A stretch of 64,000 bases of DNA, taken from Butyrivibrio sp. (GTDB taxonomy: Bacteria > Bacillota > Clostridia > Lachnospirales > Lachnospiraceae). The notes under the pieces are model-generated. The model ran no database searches, was not told the DNA's origin, and saw only the letters and a program-made list of their open reading frames with translations. The stretch spans positions 124,001 through 188,000 of the forward strand of contig JAFUYO010000013.1 of the NCBI GenBank assembly GCA_017470505.1, in the 5' to 3' direction. Positions within the stretch are counted from its first letter, which is position 1. Each line of letters begins with the position of its first letter. Shown here one piece after another: positions 45,922-54,790 of this stretch. The translations under genes and the position numbers were made by a program.

Positions 45922-46704
45922 ATGAAATCACCGGCTCAGATAGCAGCAACCTACGAAACAGCAGGAACAGTCAAGACAAAGCTAAGCTTCAGAAAAGCTT
46001 TCCTGCTGGGAATAATGGCAGGGGCATTCATTGCCCTGGGAGGACTGGGAAGTCAGATTGCATCAGTTACGGCCGACACGCCCTCCGCAGGAAGGCTGGT
46101 AAGCTCAGTTGTCTTCCCAATCGGCCTTTTTATGGTGCTGGTCGGCGGCGCAGAGCTCTTTACAGGCAACTGCCTCATCCTCATACCCGTGCTCTCCAAA
46201 AAAGCAACCGTTACGGGGATGCTGAGAAACTGGGCAATCGTCTATATCGGCAACATGATAGGGGGACTTATTGTCGCATTTCTTGCAGCCTTCTCCCACA
46301 CCTACTCCTTCGCAGGTGGCGAGCTTGCCAGTGCTGTGGTTAATACAGCAATCACCAAGGCGAACATATCCTTCACGGACGGGCTTCTTCGCGGCATACT
46401 CTGCAATGTACTGGTGTGCATGGCAGTCTGGTGCTCCTTTGCAGCAGATGAGCTCGCAGGCAAGATCCTCGCTCTCTGGCTCCCCGTAATGCTCTTTATC
46501 GTGGGCGGCTTCGAGCACTGCGTCGCCAACATGTACTTCATCCCCGCGGGAATGCTCGCATCCTACGTGCACGGCATCCCCGCCGAGGGTCTGTCGATCT
46601 TCGGGTACTTTGTGACAAACCTGATACCGGTGACCCTCGGCAACATAATAGGGGGAGCCATCTGCGTCGGCGCAGTCTACTACGCGGTGTACCTCAGGGA
46701 CTGA
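45922..46704 (+). CDS. Formate/nitrite transporter family channel
   Basis: A 260-residue pentameric FNT channel with six predicted helices. Visible are the family signatures GIMAGAFIALGGLGSQIAS, GGAELFTGNCLI and GGFEHCVANMYFIP. I chose the ATG at 45922 (MKSPAQIAATYETAG) with AGAAGG eight bases upstream. Formate export fits a fermenting anaerobe, but nitrite or another small anion cannot be excluded. It diverges from the NHLM exporters and ends at a palindromic element. Confidence 0.9.
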   Translation: MKSPAQIAATYETAGTVKTKLSFRKAFLLGIMAGAFIALGGLGSQIASVTADTPSAGRLVSSVVFPIGLFMVLVGGAELFTGNCLILIPVLSKKATVTGMLRNWAIVYIGNMIGGLIVAFLAAFSHTYSFAGGELASAVVNTAITKANISFTDGLLRGILCNVLVCMAVWCSFAADELAGKILALWLPVMLFIVGGFEHCVANMYFIPAGMLASYVHGIPAEGLSIFGYFVTNLIPVTLGNIIGGAICVGAVYYAVYLRD

Positions 46705-46722
46705 GGCATTGCAGTCTATGAA

Positions 46723-46903
46723 GGGCTGAGTACCGGAGCATATGGCTGCTCACACCTCCTGCGTAGTGATTTGCTAAAACTCAAAAAGAGAAGCCTGCCA
46801 GCTTTCATGTTATTCAAAGCAGCTGTCAGGCTTCTCTTTTTTCGTTTTGCAAATCATCTCCTCGTCGGAATGATTCGCATCCATATGCTCCGGTACTCAG
46901 CCC
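46723..46903. repeat. Structured palindromic element, family A copy 1
   Basis: Outer arms 46723-46745 and 46881-46903 are perfect 23-base inverted copies. Inside, GATTTGCTAAAAC faces GTTTTGCAAATC, and AAAAAGAGAAGCCTG-CAGCT faces AGCTG-CAGGCTTCTCTTTTT. The core is shared with the copy at 54521-54696; the outer arms are not. The inner stem with its T6 run also serves as a terminator between the convergent FNT and GH13 genes. Confidence 0.85.
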
Positions 46904-46956
46904 AGGCCGATCTGTAGATAATCCTAAGTCCTTCGTGCTGTATAGACTGTACGTGC

Positions 46957-48612
46957 TTACTCAATTACATAGCTGTAGTCGGAGAAGTCGGCGCGGAGCG
47001 TTATCTTATGCTCTCCGTTTGTCCAGACAAATGTCATGACGCTGCCGTCGAGCGACACGTCGAGATTTGAGTCAAAGCCGAATGCAGGGTTTGTATTTCT
47101 GAGGCGCAGAAGGTCTAGTTGCTTTTTGACTACGTCTTTAGTAAGAGCCTTACGGATCTGCTCAAGGGAGAGGTTTGTGCGGTTGATTTCCTTGTGTCCG
47201 CCGGCACCGGCTCTCTTTACTGCCTCGTGGTCGTTCTTGCCGGCGAAGAGGTCGAGGTACCAGATCTGCGGCTTTCCCGGCATGAACATCTGGATTGCCC
47301 TTGCAAAGAGCATCTTTTTGTCGTCATCGCCCAGAGCGCTGTAGTAGGTGGCGTTTACCTGATAGTACATGTTCCTGGCGCCGTGGAGATCCTTTACAAA
47401 ACCGCCGCGGCCGACAATAGTGTCTATCATCTTCTGTATATCTTCTTCTGAGAGGATTCCCTTGAGGTCCAGAAGCGGTATTCCGTCATGGCAGCCCAGC
47501 ATATTGACAACGCGGATCTTCTTATTCTGTATCTCCTCTGCCCAGTTTTTGAGAACTGACCCGTCCTTACTTTCGATTGCGTAGATGAGGAGCCCCGGGA
47601 GAAAGAAATCGTAGGTCATGTAGCCTTTATCTGCGACAGTCTCATATATCTTTTCGCTGTAGCTGGCGTGTATCTCTGGAAGGAGGGAAACTCCAAACTC
47701 ATCTGCGAGCTTCTTTACTTTTTCCAGCACATCCCAGGTGTCGGGCTCATTTAAGAAGTTCTTTTTGCCGGGCTCCTTGGGCGCGTAGGCAAAGGCATCA
47801 AGGCGCACTATCCTCGCGCCGTACCCCGCGAGCGTCTTAAGTGTATTGCGGTAGTGCTCCCATACAAGATCAGATTTAATGTTGAGATCCATCTGCCCGA
47901 GGTAGCGCCTGTTTGACTCAAGGTAGTCCATAACCTTCTCCCTGTACTTTTCGTACTTGCCAAACTCTATCTCAGAGGGCTTTTTGCCGGCATCGAGTTC
48001 ACGGCACACAAGGCCTGAGAGACGCTCTGCCGCAAGGAACTGGATGTCAAAGCTCTCCATCAGATCCTGCGCGGTGGGACGCTTATACTGAACCTCCTGA
48101 TAAAACGTGTTCCAATAGGGGACATCTCTTCCATCCGGCATTCTCACCATCAGGATGGGGAGACCGGGCTTTCTGAAAAACATGTCCTTTATGTACTCAT
48201 CTTTTGGCTGGATATAACCATCTTCCGTCATCTCCCCGCAGCCTTCCCAGAATTTGTTCCAGTTGATAAAGAAGTCTGCGTACTTTGATTTCTCACCGTT
48301 TTTCAAAAGATCCTGAAACTGCGGCGAGAGGACTGACGCGTGATTTAAGATAAAATCGAGCTTTAAATTGATTCCGAGTTCCTGGAGCTTTTTTATATCG
48401 GATGGAGATGCCATCTCCTCGTTGATATTGTAATCGATCACAGAAAATCCTCTGTCGAGATCCGTGTTAAAAATGCTCGGAAGAATGTAAAAAGACTGAA
48501 AGACATCTTTGAACTCATCCTGTGAAAGAACCGAGACTATATCTGCAAGTGTGCCTCCGCAGCTGTCCGGATAAGCGTTCAGCATGGGGCCGTTGTCAAC
48601 GTAATTCGCCAT
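46957..48612 (-). CDS. GH13_18 glycoside phosphorylase (sucrose-phosphorylase family)
   Basis: A 551-residue cytoplasmic enzyme expected to split an alpha-glucoside with phosphate, giving glucose 1-phosphate. It starts LNAYPDSCGGTLADI and carries nucleophile D272 (VRLDAFAY), acid/base E313 (LLPEIHASY) and D376 in GCHDGIP. Members of this subfamily act on sucrose, sucrose 6'-phosphate, glucosylglycerol or glucosylglycerate; the sequence does not decide which. It follows a P-loop kinase gene by 63 bases and faces a LacI-regulated importer. No fructokinase or sucrose hydrolase is nearby. Confidence 0.85.
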   Translation of the reverse strand: MANYVDNGPMLNAYPDSCGGTLADIVSVLSQDEFKDVFQSFYILPSIFNTDLDRGFSVIDYNINEEMASPSDIKKLQELGINLKLDFILNHASVLSPQFQDLLKNGEKSKYADFFINWNKFWEGCGEMTEDGYIQPKDEYIKDMFFRKPGLPILMVRMPDGRDVPYWNTFYQEVQYKRPTAQDLMESFDIQFLAAERLSGLVCRELDAGKKPSEIEFGKYEKYREKVMDYLESNRRYLGQMDLNIKSDLVWEHYRNTLKTLAGYGARIVRLDAFAYAPKEPGKKNFLNEPDTWDVLEKVKKLADEFGVSLLPEIHASYSEKIYETVADKGYMTYDFFLPGLLIYAIESKDGSVLKNWAEEIQNKKIRVVNMLGCHDGIPLLDLKGILSEEDIQKMIDTIVGRGGFVKDLHGARNMYYQVNATYYSALGDDDKKMLFARAIQMFMPGKPQIWYLDLFAGKNDHEAVKRAGAGGHKEINRTNLSLEQIRKALTKDVVKKQLDLLRLRNTNPAFGFDSNLDVSLDGSVMTFVWTNGEHKITLRADFSDYSYVIE

Positions 48613-48675
48613 AAATCAACCTCCTCAGAAAACATGCAAAATGTTAAATAATTATAAAAAATTTTATTCAAGATG

Positions 48676-49653
48676 CTATATATTCATGAGCTTCTTAAAC
48701 TCATCGTAGCTTATGATATCTCCTGCCTTGCTCACGATGATCTTTGCCTTGTGCGCCTGTGATGTGAGCTTTTTCTGCTCGAGTTCAAGGACAAGTGTCG
48801 TAAACGGAGAGTCGGGCTTTCCGTCCCTGTTCCTGGACCTTCTGTGGGCAAGAGTCTCCTCGGGTGTTGAGTTTAAGAGGATCGGGATGTCAACCTCATT
48901 CATGAAGTCGCTGTTTCCGTGAGTCCACTCAAGCATCAGGACCTGCTTTTTGGAGAGGTCGATTTCGTCGTACCAGAGGGACGATTCATCCCTTCCCATG
49001 CGCTTTAAGTAGAGCTTGTCTGCACCGTCCTTGAAGGCCTTCATAATTCTGTCGACCTCCTCAAAATTGGTCTCATTGGGAGTTCCGAGGTAGTTTTCAA
49101 GGGCTTTGCTTCCAGCATCAAAATAGCTCTTAAACCACGCATCGCTCTCAAGGTGCGATCTGTTTGCGTCGTCGTCAGATGCCTGATACTCCCTGACCTT
49201 TTCGGCGTTCTCGGGGTTCATCACTCCTGCTTCAACCATGCCTATGATGCCGCCTCTTCTGAATGTATGGACTCTCTCTGCGTCATTGTACATAGGTATC
49301 CTGTGCGGATAGTTGTCTCCCGACATCGTGTAGCTCCCTATTCCTGCGCTCTGTAGCATGTAAGATAAAAGAGATGCGATCTCGGATTTTCCTACACCGG
49401 ACCCTCCGCACACTGCTACCACCGCCCTGTTATAGGGATTTTCTGCAAATACCTTCTCAAGTTCTTTACACAATAAAGGGAAAACAGTTCTGGCTTTGGA
49501 AATGTGTCCCTCCCCGATCTCGACCTTGTCCCCGGGCATGTCGCCGTGAGGAATGTCCGATGGAATTGACAGATTCTGCACCTTGGAAGGCGCCGCTTTA
49601 AGTACCTCTTTGGCATCAGCAAAACCAGTTATTTTGTTATATTTTGTGTTCAT
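48676..49653 (-). CDS. P-loop kinase, uridine-kinase/PRK-like, substrate unknown
   Basis: A 325-residue cytoplasmic protein with Walker A CGGSGVGKSEIA (P-loop at 83-90) and a lid/base region DNYPHRIPMYNDAERV, in the style of uridine kinase and phosphoribulokinase relatives. I chose ATG 49651-49653 with AAAGGAG upstream; a longer frame to 49890 would cross the LacI gene start and is rejected. Because it precedes the GH13_18 phosphorylase, it may phosphorylate the acceptor released by that enzyme. Plant-type glycerate kinases belong to this fold class. Confidence 0.75.
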   Translation of the reverse strand: MNTKYNKITGFADAKEVLKAAPSKVQNLSIPSDIPHGDMPGDKVEIGEGHISKARTVFPLLCKELEKVFAENPYNRAVVAVCGGSGVGKSEIASLLSYMLQSAGIGSYTMSGDNYPHRIPMYNDAERVHTFRRGGIIGMVEAGVMNPENAEKVREYQASDDDANRSHLESDAWFKSYFDAGSKALENYLGTPNETNFEEVDRIMKAFKDGADKLYLKRMGRDESSLWYDEIDLSKKQVLMLEWTHGNSDFMNEVDIPILLNSTPEETLAHRRSRNRDGKPDSPFTTLVLELEQKKLTSQAHKAKIIVSKAGDIISYDEFKKLMNI

Positions 49654-49686
49654 ACTCACTCCTTTAAAATTTACAAGATTTAATTT

Positions 49687-49715
49687 TTGACAACTTCTGC
49701 ACCACCGTGTTATTT
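49687..49715 (+). promoter_or_regulatory. Probable promoter of the lacI-type gene
   Basis: TTGACA (49687-49692), 17 bases, TTATTT (49710-49715). The -35 is consensus; the -10 is weak. It lies 48 bases before the coding start in the divergent gap with the kinase gene. Confidence 0.5.
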
Positions 49716-49762
49716 TTGTGAACAAAGATACAATACCAAAATTTTTTTGTAAAGAAAAAAAT

Positions 49763-50776
49763 ATGATCACCATAAAAGAAATTGCAAAACAACTGAATAT
49801 GAGCACCACGACGGTCTCAAATGTCATACACGGAAAAGAGGGCGAGGTCTCGGAGGACACCAGAAAAAAGGTTAAGGAGTTCCTCAACAAGGTCGACTAC
49901 GTTCCAAACATCAACGCGAGGAACCTTGCGCAGAACGAGTCCAAGATAATCGGTCTCGCGCTGAAGGCAAGGGCCGACAAATATGAAAACCTCATCATGG
50001 ACCCCTTCGTGTCTGAGCTTATTGGCGGCGTCGAGGAGACGATCAGAAACGCCGGATACTTCATGATGCTGTATATCTCAAGTGATATAGGCGAGATCAT
50101 GAGACATGTCTCCACCTGGAACGTGGACGGGCTCATCCTGTTCGGAATGATCGGAGACGACGGAATAAGAGTCAGCGAGAAGTACAAAAAACCTATCGTC
50201 TGCATTGACACCTACTCTATCGAGGGCCTTAAGCACTTCACCAATGTGGGGCTCGACGACGAGCAGGGAAGCTATGACATGGTGAGCTACCTCATCTCCC
50301 AGGGGCACAGAAAGATTGCCTTCCTCTCCGACAACCAGAGCGGCGTCGACTTTGCGAGGCTGACCGGATACAAAAAAGCTCTTAAGGATGCCAGGATCCG
50401 CTACTCTTCATCAAACTTCCTGCAGATCCACCCAAAGAGCGACGATCTTCCCGGCTCTCTTGAGGAGATATGTCAGAGGTCAAAAGAGTTTTCGGCCATC
50501 ATGTGCGTCTCGGACCTGTACGCCGTAACACTTATCAGCGCGCTCACAGACCGTGGCATCAGCGTTCCCGGTGACATATCCATAACCGGCTTTGACGACA
50601 ATATGCTGGGACAGCTCCACCGCCCCGCTCTCACAACGGTCCACCAGGACGTCAAGGTCAAGGGAGTCACGGCCGCAGCCACTCTCCTGAAACAGCTCCG
50701 CGGGCAAAGAACCGCCAACCAGATCAAGCTTCCGACAAAGCTCATAATTCGTGATACTGTCAGAAAAATAAACTGA
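49763..50776 (+). CDS. LacI-family transcriptional regulator
   Basis: A 337-residue repressor with an N-terminal helix-turn-helix (MITIKEIAKQLNMSTTTVSN and the hinge region) and a periplasmic-binding-like sugar domain ending FDDNMLGQLHRPALTTVHQD. The ATG at 49763 begins exactly at the family start; ribosome site is weak (GTAAAG). It lies between the kinase/phosphorylase operon (divergent) and the importer genes (same direction), and probably controls both by binding a product or substrate sugar. Confidence 0.93.
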   Translation: MITIKEIAKQLNMSTTTVSNVIHGKEGEVSEDTRKKVKEFLNKVDYVPNINARNLAQNESKIIGLALKARADKYENLIMDPFVSELIGGVEETIRNAGYFMMLYISSDIGEIMRHVSTWNVDGLILFGMIGDDGIRVSEKYKKPIVCIDTYSIEGLKHFTNVGLDDEQGSYDMVSYLISQGHRKIAFLSDNQSGVDFARLTGYKKALKDARIRYSSSNFLQIHPKSDDLPGSLEEICQRSKEFSAIMCVSDLYAVTLISALTDRGISVPGDISITGFDDNMLGQLHRPALTTVHQDVKVKGVTAAATLLKQLRGQRTANQIKLPTKLIIRDTVRKIN

Positions 50777-50796
50777 TTTTTCGTCAAAAGGTATAT

Positions 50797-50838
50797 AAAA
50801 CGACTGACTTTTGCTTATACGCATAAGTTGGTCGTTTT
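50797..50838 (+). terminator. Terminator after the lacI-type gene
   Basis: AAAACGAC and GTCGTTTT flank ACTTTTGC...GCATAAGT, forming a long stem with one internal mismatch zone. The inner arms resemble halves of the operator at 51013-51028, so regulator binding here is also possible. Confidence 0.6.
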
Positions 50839-50969
50839 CTACGTTATACAGTTAAATTTATAAACTTTTTAACATGATTTTATACTTTTTTAACCAGTCT
50901 TAACCCCAGTATTTTCGCGGTTTTTGGGCTGTTTGTCAGGTTGTTGATAAAGTTTTTTACTATAACCCC

Positions 50970-50998
50970 TTGAAATATGGCAATGTATGTGGTATCTT
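50970..50998 (+). promoter_or_regulatory. Promoter of the second sugar importer
   Basis: TTGAAA (50970-50975), exactly 17 bases, TATCTT (50993-50998). Transcription should start near 51005, just before the operator. Confidence 0.65.
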
Positions 50999-51012
50999 GA
51001 TTTCAGCGTACA

Positions 51013-51028
51013 ACTTATGCGCAAAAGT
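51013..51028 (+). promoter_or_regulatory. LacI-type operator
   Basis: ACTTATGCGCAAAAGT: a 16-base near-palindrome with a central CG-containing GCGC, typical of LacI-family sites. It lies about eight bases after the predicted transcription start, so bound repressor would block the importer promoter. Confidence 0.6.
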
Positions 51029-51080
51029 AACCGCCAGAAAGTAACAACGATATGGCAGATTGCACAAAGGAGGAAAATCA

Positions 51081-52436
51081 ATGAAAAAGAAACTTATGTC
51101 AGTTCTTCTTGCAGGCACAATGGTAGCTTCACTTGCAGCTTGCGGAGAGAGCGCAGCTGAGACAACAACATCTGACAACACAGCCGCTGAAACACAGGCA
51201 GAGGCACCTGCTGAGACTCAGGCAGAGGCTCCCGCAGCCGATGCAGCAGCACCTGCATCTGACGCAGCAGCTTCTCAGGAGCCCGTTAGACTTCTTAACG
51301 GCAAGCCCGAGATCGATGCCCAGCTTCAGGATCTTGCAGCTAAGTACCAGGAAGAGACAGGAAACGTTCTCACTGTTGAGACAATCGGTGGTGACACAAA
51401 CGCTTCTGACGAGCTCAAGAAAATGTACCAGGCTGACAACATGCCTGACATCTTCGTTATCGAAGCTAACCAGGCTGCTACATGGGACGGCATGCTTGCT
51501 GACCTTGCCGGCGAGGACTGGACAAACAAGACAGGTTTTGAACTTGTAAACGACACAATGGGAACAATCGGATTCCCTTATACTGTTGAGGCTACTGCTC
51601 TTGGTTACAACGCAGACATCCTCGCAGCTGCAGGCGTAGATCCTTCTACTCTTACATCTCCCGCTGCATGGCAGGCTGCATGTGAGACACTTGATTCCAA
51701 GAAGGACGAGCTCGGCATCACAGCAGTATTCGGATGGTGCGCAGAGCCTGCTAACCTTGGATGGTCATCAGGTACACACGTATTTGCTCAGTACCTCGAT
51801 GCAGGTCTTAAGGCTGACGACACAACATACATCGACATGCTCAATGACGGTGGTAAGATCGACGAAGCAAGAATGAAGAGCTTCGCTGAGTTTGTCGGAA
51901 TGATGAACAAGTACTCAGATCCCGCTCTCCTCGTTGACGGAACATACGACAACCAGGTTGCAGGATTCAAGGAAGGCAAGTATGTCTTCATCACACAGGG
52001 TAACTGGTGTGTAACTTCTCCTGATGATGTAAGCTTTGAGTGCGGATTTGCTCCTTATGCATTTGAGGACGGAATCAACACGATCATCGCAGGTCCCCCT
52101 TCATACTGGGTTGCTTACTCAGATGGTAATGTAGACGGCGCTAAGGCATTCTTCAACTGGTGCGCAGGCGATTCAGCTCAGAAAATCCTCGTTGAGGACG
52201 CCGGACTTGTATCTCCTTTCGATGATTGCCAGTACGAAGCAGTTAATCCTTTCTACAAGAGCATGAACAGCTACATCACAGCAGGCAACTACTCAGGATG
52301 GCACACAATGCTCAAGAAGGACGGCCTTCAGAACGTAACCTGTCAGGTATTCGCAGACTATGCTAAGGGCTCACTTGATGCTGATTCTTTCACATCAACA
52401 ATGGCTCAGGTTATTGCAGGATACTACGCACAGTAA
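51081..52436 (+). CDS. Sugar-binding lipoprotein of the second ABC importer
   Basis: A 451-residue extracellular binding protein. The signal MKKKLMSVLLAGTMVASLAAC ends with lipobox LAAC. An Ala/Glu/Thr-rich linker with repeated AEAPAETQAE runs to about 65, then the two-lobed domain (LQDLAAKYQEETGNVLTVET; YQADNMPDIFVIEANQAATW). I chose the ATG at 51081 with AGGAGG upstream. It is followed by a terminator before the permeases, so it is probably made in excess. Confidence 0.93.
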   Translation: MKKKLMSVLLAGTMVASLAACGESAAETTTSDNTAAETQAEAPAETQAEAPAADAAAPASDAAASQEPVRLLNGKPEIDAQLQDLAAKYQEETGNVLTVETIGGDTNASDELKKMYQADNMPDIFVIEANQAATWDGMLADLAGEDWTNKTGFELVNDTMGTIGFPYTVEATALGYNADILAAAGVDPSTLTSPAAWQAACETLDSKKDELGITAVFGWCAEPANLGWSSGTHVFAQYLDAGLKADDTTYIDMLNDGGKIDEARMKSFAEFVGMMNKYSDPALLVDGTYDNQVAGFKEGKYVFITQGNWCVTSPDDVSFECGFAPYAFEDGINTIIAGPPSYWVAYSDGNVDGAKAFFNWCAGDSAQKILVEDAGLVSPFDDCQYEAVNPFYKSMNSYITAGNYSGWHTMLKKDGLQNVTCQVFADYAKGSLDADSFTSTMAQVIAGYYAQ

Positions 52437-52450
52437 TATAATGGATATAT

Positions 52451-52480
52451 GGGCAGGGCACACGTGTCCTGCCCTTTTTA
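52451..52480 (+). terminator. Terminator between binding protein and permeases
   Basis: GGGCAGG, a ten-base loop that contains ACACGTGT, CCTGCCC and then TTTTTA. Located 15 bases after the stop. Because the permeases follow with no obvious promoter, it probably works as a leaky attenuator. Confidence 0.85.
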
Positions 52481-52547
52481 TATCTCTATTTCTTTCTTTA
52501 TAACCTGTTATTACCTGTTAACCAAATAATGAAAGGGGGATTTTCTC

Positions 52548-53606
52548 ATGAGTACATTCTCGACGGGAAGAAAAGCTTTTTCCTTTGCTTCCTTAATAAT
52601 TGGAGTTGTGCTTACAATCTGGGGTCTCGGTGTGGCAATCGCCAAAGGCGGACCGGGCTACCCGCAAAGAGGTGCTCTTATCGTAATAGGAGTGCTGCTG
52701 TTTTTCCTGGGGTTATATCTTTTCCCAACACTTGAGCATCACCGTGCAATCGTAAATGTCATTTTCCTGTTTCCACTACTATTTGCATTTGCAGTAACTG
52801 TTATTATTCCACTGGTTCTTGGTATCGGTTATTCATTCACCGACTGGAACGGCATTAAGTTAAAGGGCTTTGTAGGGCTTGCCAACTACCTCAGAATGTT
52901 CAAGCAGCCGAGCTTTCTGTGGTCAATACTTATCACCTTCCTGTTCGTTGTATTTAACATGATCCTTGTTAACCTCGTTGCTTTCCTGCTCGCACTTCTG
53001 TGCACATCCAGGATCAAGGGACTCGGATTCTTCAGAGCAGCTTACTTCCTCCCCAACCTTATCGGAGGAATCGTACTGGGTTACATCTGGCAGTTCATAT
53101 TCAGTAACGTTGTAACCAAGTTCACGGGAACCTATTCGATGCTCTCTGATACCAAGACAGCTTTCCTTGCTATCATCATCGTTTACATCTGGCAGTACGC
53201 AGGTTACATAATGCTCATTTACATCACCGGTCTCAACACAATACCCGGCGACGTACTTGAGGCTTCAGCTATCGACGGTGCAAGCCCCATGCAGACTCTT
53301 TTCAACATCAAGATTCCCATGATTGCACCTACTATTACAATATGTACATTCCTGACACTTACATCTGCATTCAAGCAGTTCGATGTAAACCTTGCTCTTA
53401 CAAACGGTACCGGTTCAGTTCCAAATTTCCTCGGAACGTACCTCACAAACGGTACAGAGATGCTGGCACTCAACATCTACTCGACAGCGGTTATCAACAA
53501 CGAATACGCCTTCGGTGAGGCCAAGGCCGTTCTGTTCTTCATAATCCTCGCTGCGGTATCTATCCTTCAGGTTCGTATCTCTAATTCGAAGGAGGTGGAG
53601 TTATAA
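52548..53606 (+). CDS. Sugar ABC importer permease, MalF-like
   Basis: A 352-residue permease, longer than its paralogue at 33721-34611 because of an extra N-terminal pair of helices (about 10-60). It has the EAA loop LEASAIDGASPMQTLFNIKIPM near residue 242. AAGGGGG precedes the ATG. Its stop overlaps the next start as TAATG. Partner of the MalG-like subunit that follows. Confidence 0.92.
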   Translation: MSTFSTGRKAFSFASLIIGVVLTIWGLGVAIAKGGPGYPQRGALIVIGVLLFFLGLYLFPTLEHHRAIVNVIFLFPLLFAFAVTVIIPLVLGIGYSFTDWNGIKLKGFVGLANYLRMFKQPSFLWSILITFLFVVFNMILVNLVAFLLALLCTSRIKGLGFFRAAYFLPNLIGGIVLGYIWQFIFSNVVTKFTGTYSMLSDTKTAFLAIIIVYIWQYAGYIMLIYITGLNTIPGDVLEASAIDGASPMQTLFNIKIPMIAPTITICTFLTLTSAFKQFDVNLALTNGTGSVPNFLGTYLTNGTEMLALNIYSTAVINNEYAFGEAKAVLFFIILAAVSILQVRISNSKEVEL

Positions 53607-54475
53607 TGCATACAAAAGAAAAAACATCCAACGTCATAGTAAGATTTATAATTGCAGTTATCATCGCAATATATGTATTGTTCCCATTCTTCCTCGTAGT
53701 TATCAACTCCTGCAAGGAAACAGCTGATATCACAAGCAATCCTATCGGATTTAATGGCGTCAGCTTCGGCCAGCTCATCAGGAACATAAGCGATGTTGTT
53801 AACAACACTCACTTCCTCTTCTGGCAGGCCTTCGGTTACTCAGCACTTATCACCATCCTCTCACTCATCCTCCTTGCACTCTTCGGAGCGATGGCAGCAT
53901 GGGTTATCTGCCGTAACAAGACAAAATGGTCAACACTTATCTACTTCACATTTATCGCATCGATGATCATTCCTTTCCAGGTCGTTATGCTTCCCCTTAT
54001 CTCTACATTCAGAGATGTAGGTAAGTTCATCGGAATCCCGATGCTGCAGTCCGTTCCCGGTATCGTTTTCGCATACCTTGGATTCGGCGGCGCCATGACA
54101 GTGTTCATCTTAAACGGATTTATAAAGGGAATTCCCTTCACACTTGAAGAAGCTGCTTCAATCGACGGATGCACACCGGAGCAGACCTTCTTCCAGATCA
54201 TCTTCCCTCTTCTTACACCTGTTATCACAACAGTTACTATCCTGAACGGAATGTGGATCTGGAACGACTACCTTCTTCCTTCCATGATGCTTGGACAGAA
54301 CGGTGCAGTTAAGACCCTTCCCGTAGCCGTACAGGCCTTTGTAGGATCTTACGTAAAGCAGTGGAACATGATCCTCTCCGCAGCACTTCTGGCCATCATC
54401 CCCATGATCATCCTCTTCCTCATCGCGCAGAGACAGATCATGGACGGTATGATCGAGGGTGCCGTAAAGGGTTGA
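53606..54475 (+). CDS. Sugar ABC importer permease, MalG-like
   Basis: A 289-residue permease with six helices and the loop LEEAASIDGCTPEQTFFQIIFPLL. The start codon shares one base with the upstream stop, which couples their synthesis. No ATPase gene follows; the unit ends at the palindromic element at 54521-54696. Confidence 0.92.
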   Translation: MHTKEKTSNVIVRFIIAVIIAIYVLFPFFLVVINSCKETADITSNPIGFNGVSFGQLIRNISDVVNNTHFLFWQAFGYSALITILSLILLALFGAMAAWVICRNKTKWSTLIYFTFIASMIIPFQVVMLPLISTFRDVGKFIGIPMLQSVPGIVFAYLGFGGAMTVFILNGFIKGIPFTLEEAASIDGCTPEQTFFQIIFPLLTPVITTVTILNGMWIWNDYLLPSMMLGQNGAVKTLPVAVQAFVGSYVKQWNMILSAALLAIIPMIILFLIAQRQIMDGMIEGAVKG

Positions 54476-54520
54476 TCCCGGCAGCTTAATAACGTCGTGG
54501 GACGTGACTGACAAGGGACG

Positions 54521-54696
54521 ACAGCAGGGCAGGGGATATATTTATTCGCTGGCGCCTGCGTCGTGATTTGCTAAAACAAAAAAAGAGAAGCCTCTCAGCT
54601 TTCATGTTATTCAAAGCAGCTGAGAGGCTCCTCTTTTTTCGTTTTGCAAATCATCTCCTCGTTACAAGCTCATAAATATATCCCCTGCCCTGCTGT
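54521..54696. repeat. Structured palindromic element, family A copy 2
   Basis: Perfect 25-base outer arms at 54521-54545 and 54672-54696. The core (about 54553-54662) matches that of 46723-46903, including CTTTCATGTTATTCAAAG in the apical part. The inner stem reads GCCTCTCAGCT/AGCTGAGAGGC here, against CCTG/CAGG in copy 1, so paired positions change together. It lies between the convergent permease and chemoreceptor genes. Confidence 0.85.
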
Positions 54697-54790
54697 CTGG
54701 GCTCTTACATGTTCCCGGTCTCCAAATAAACTCATTAACTCACGCCTTGTTTTCTCAGAATTTCCATAGCTTTTATCTGCCAGGATGCGT

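Noticed and set aside
50807-50828. Palindrome after the lacI gene considered as the main operator
   Set aside because: Half-sites are separated by six bases and enclosed in a longer stem ending in T4, which fits a terminator better; the compact site at 51013 is preferred.
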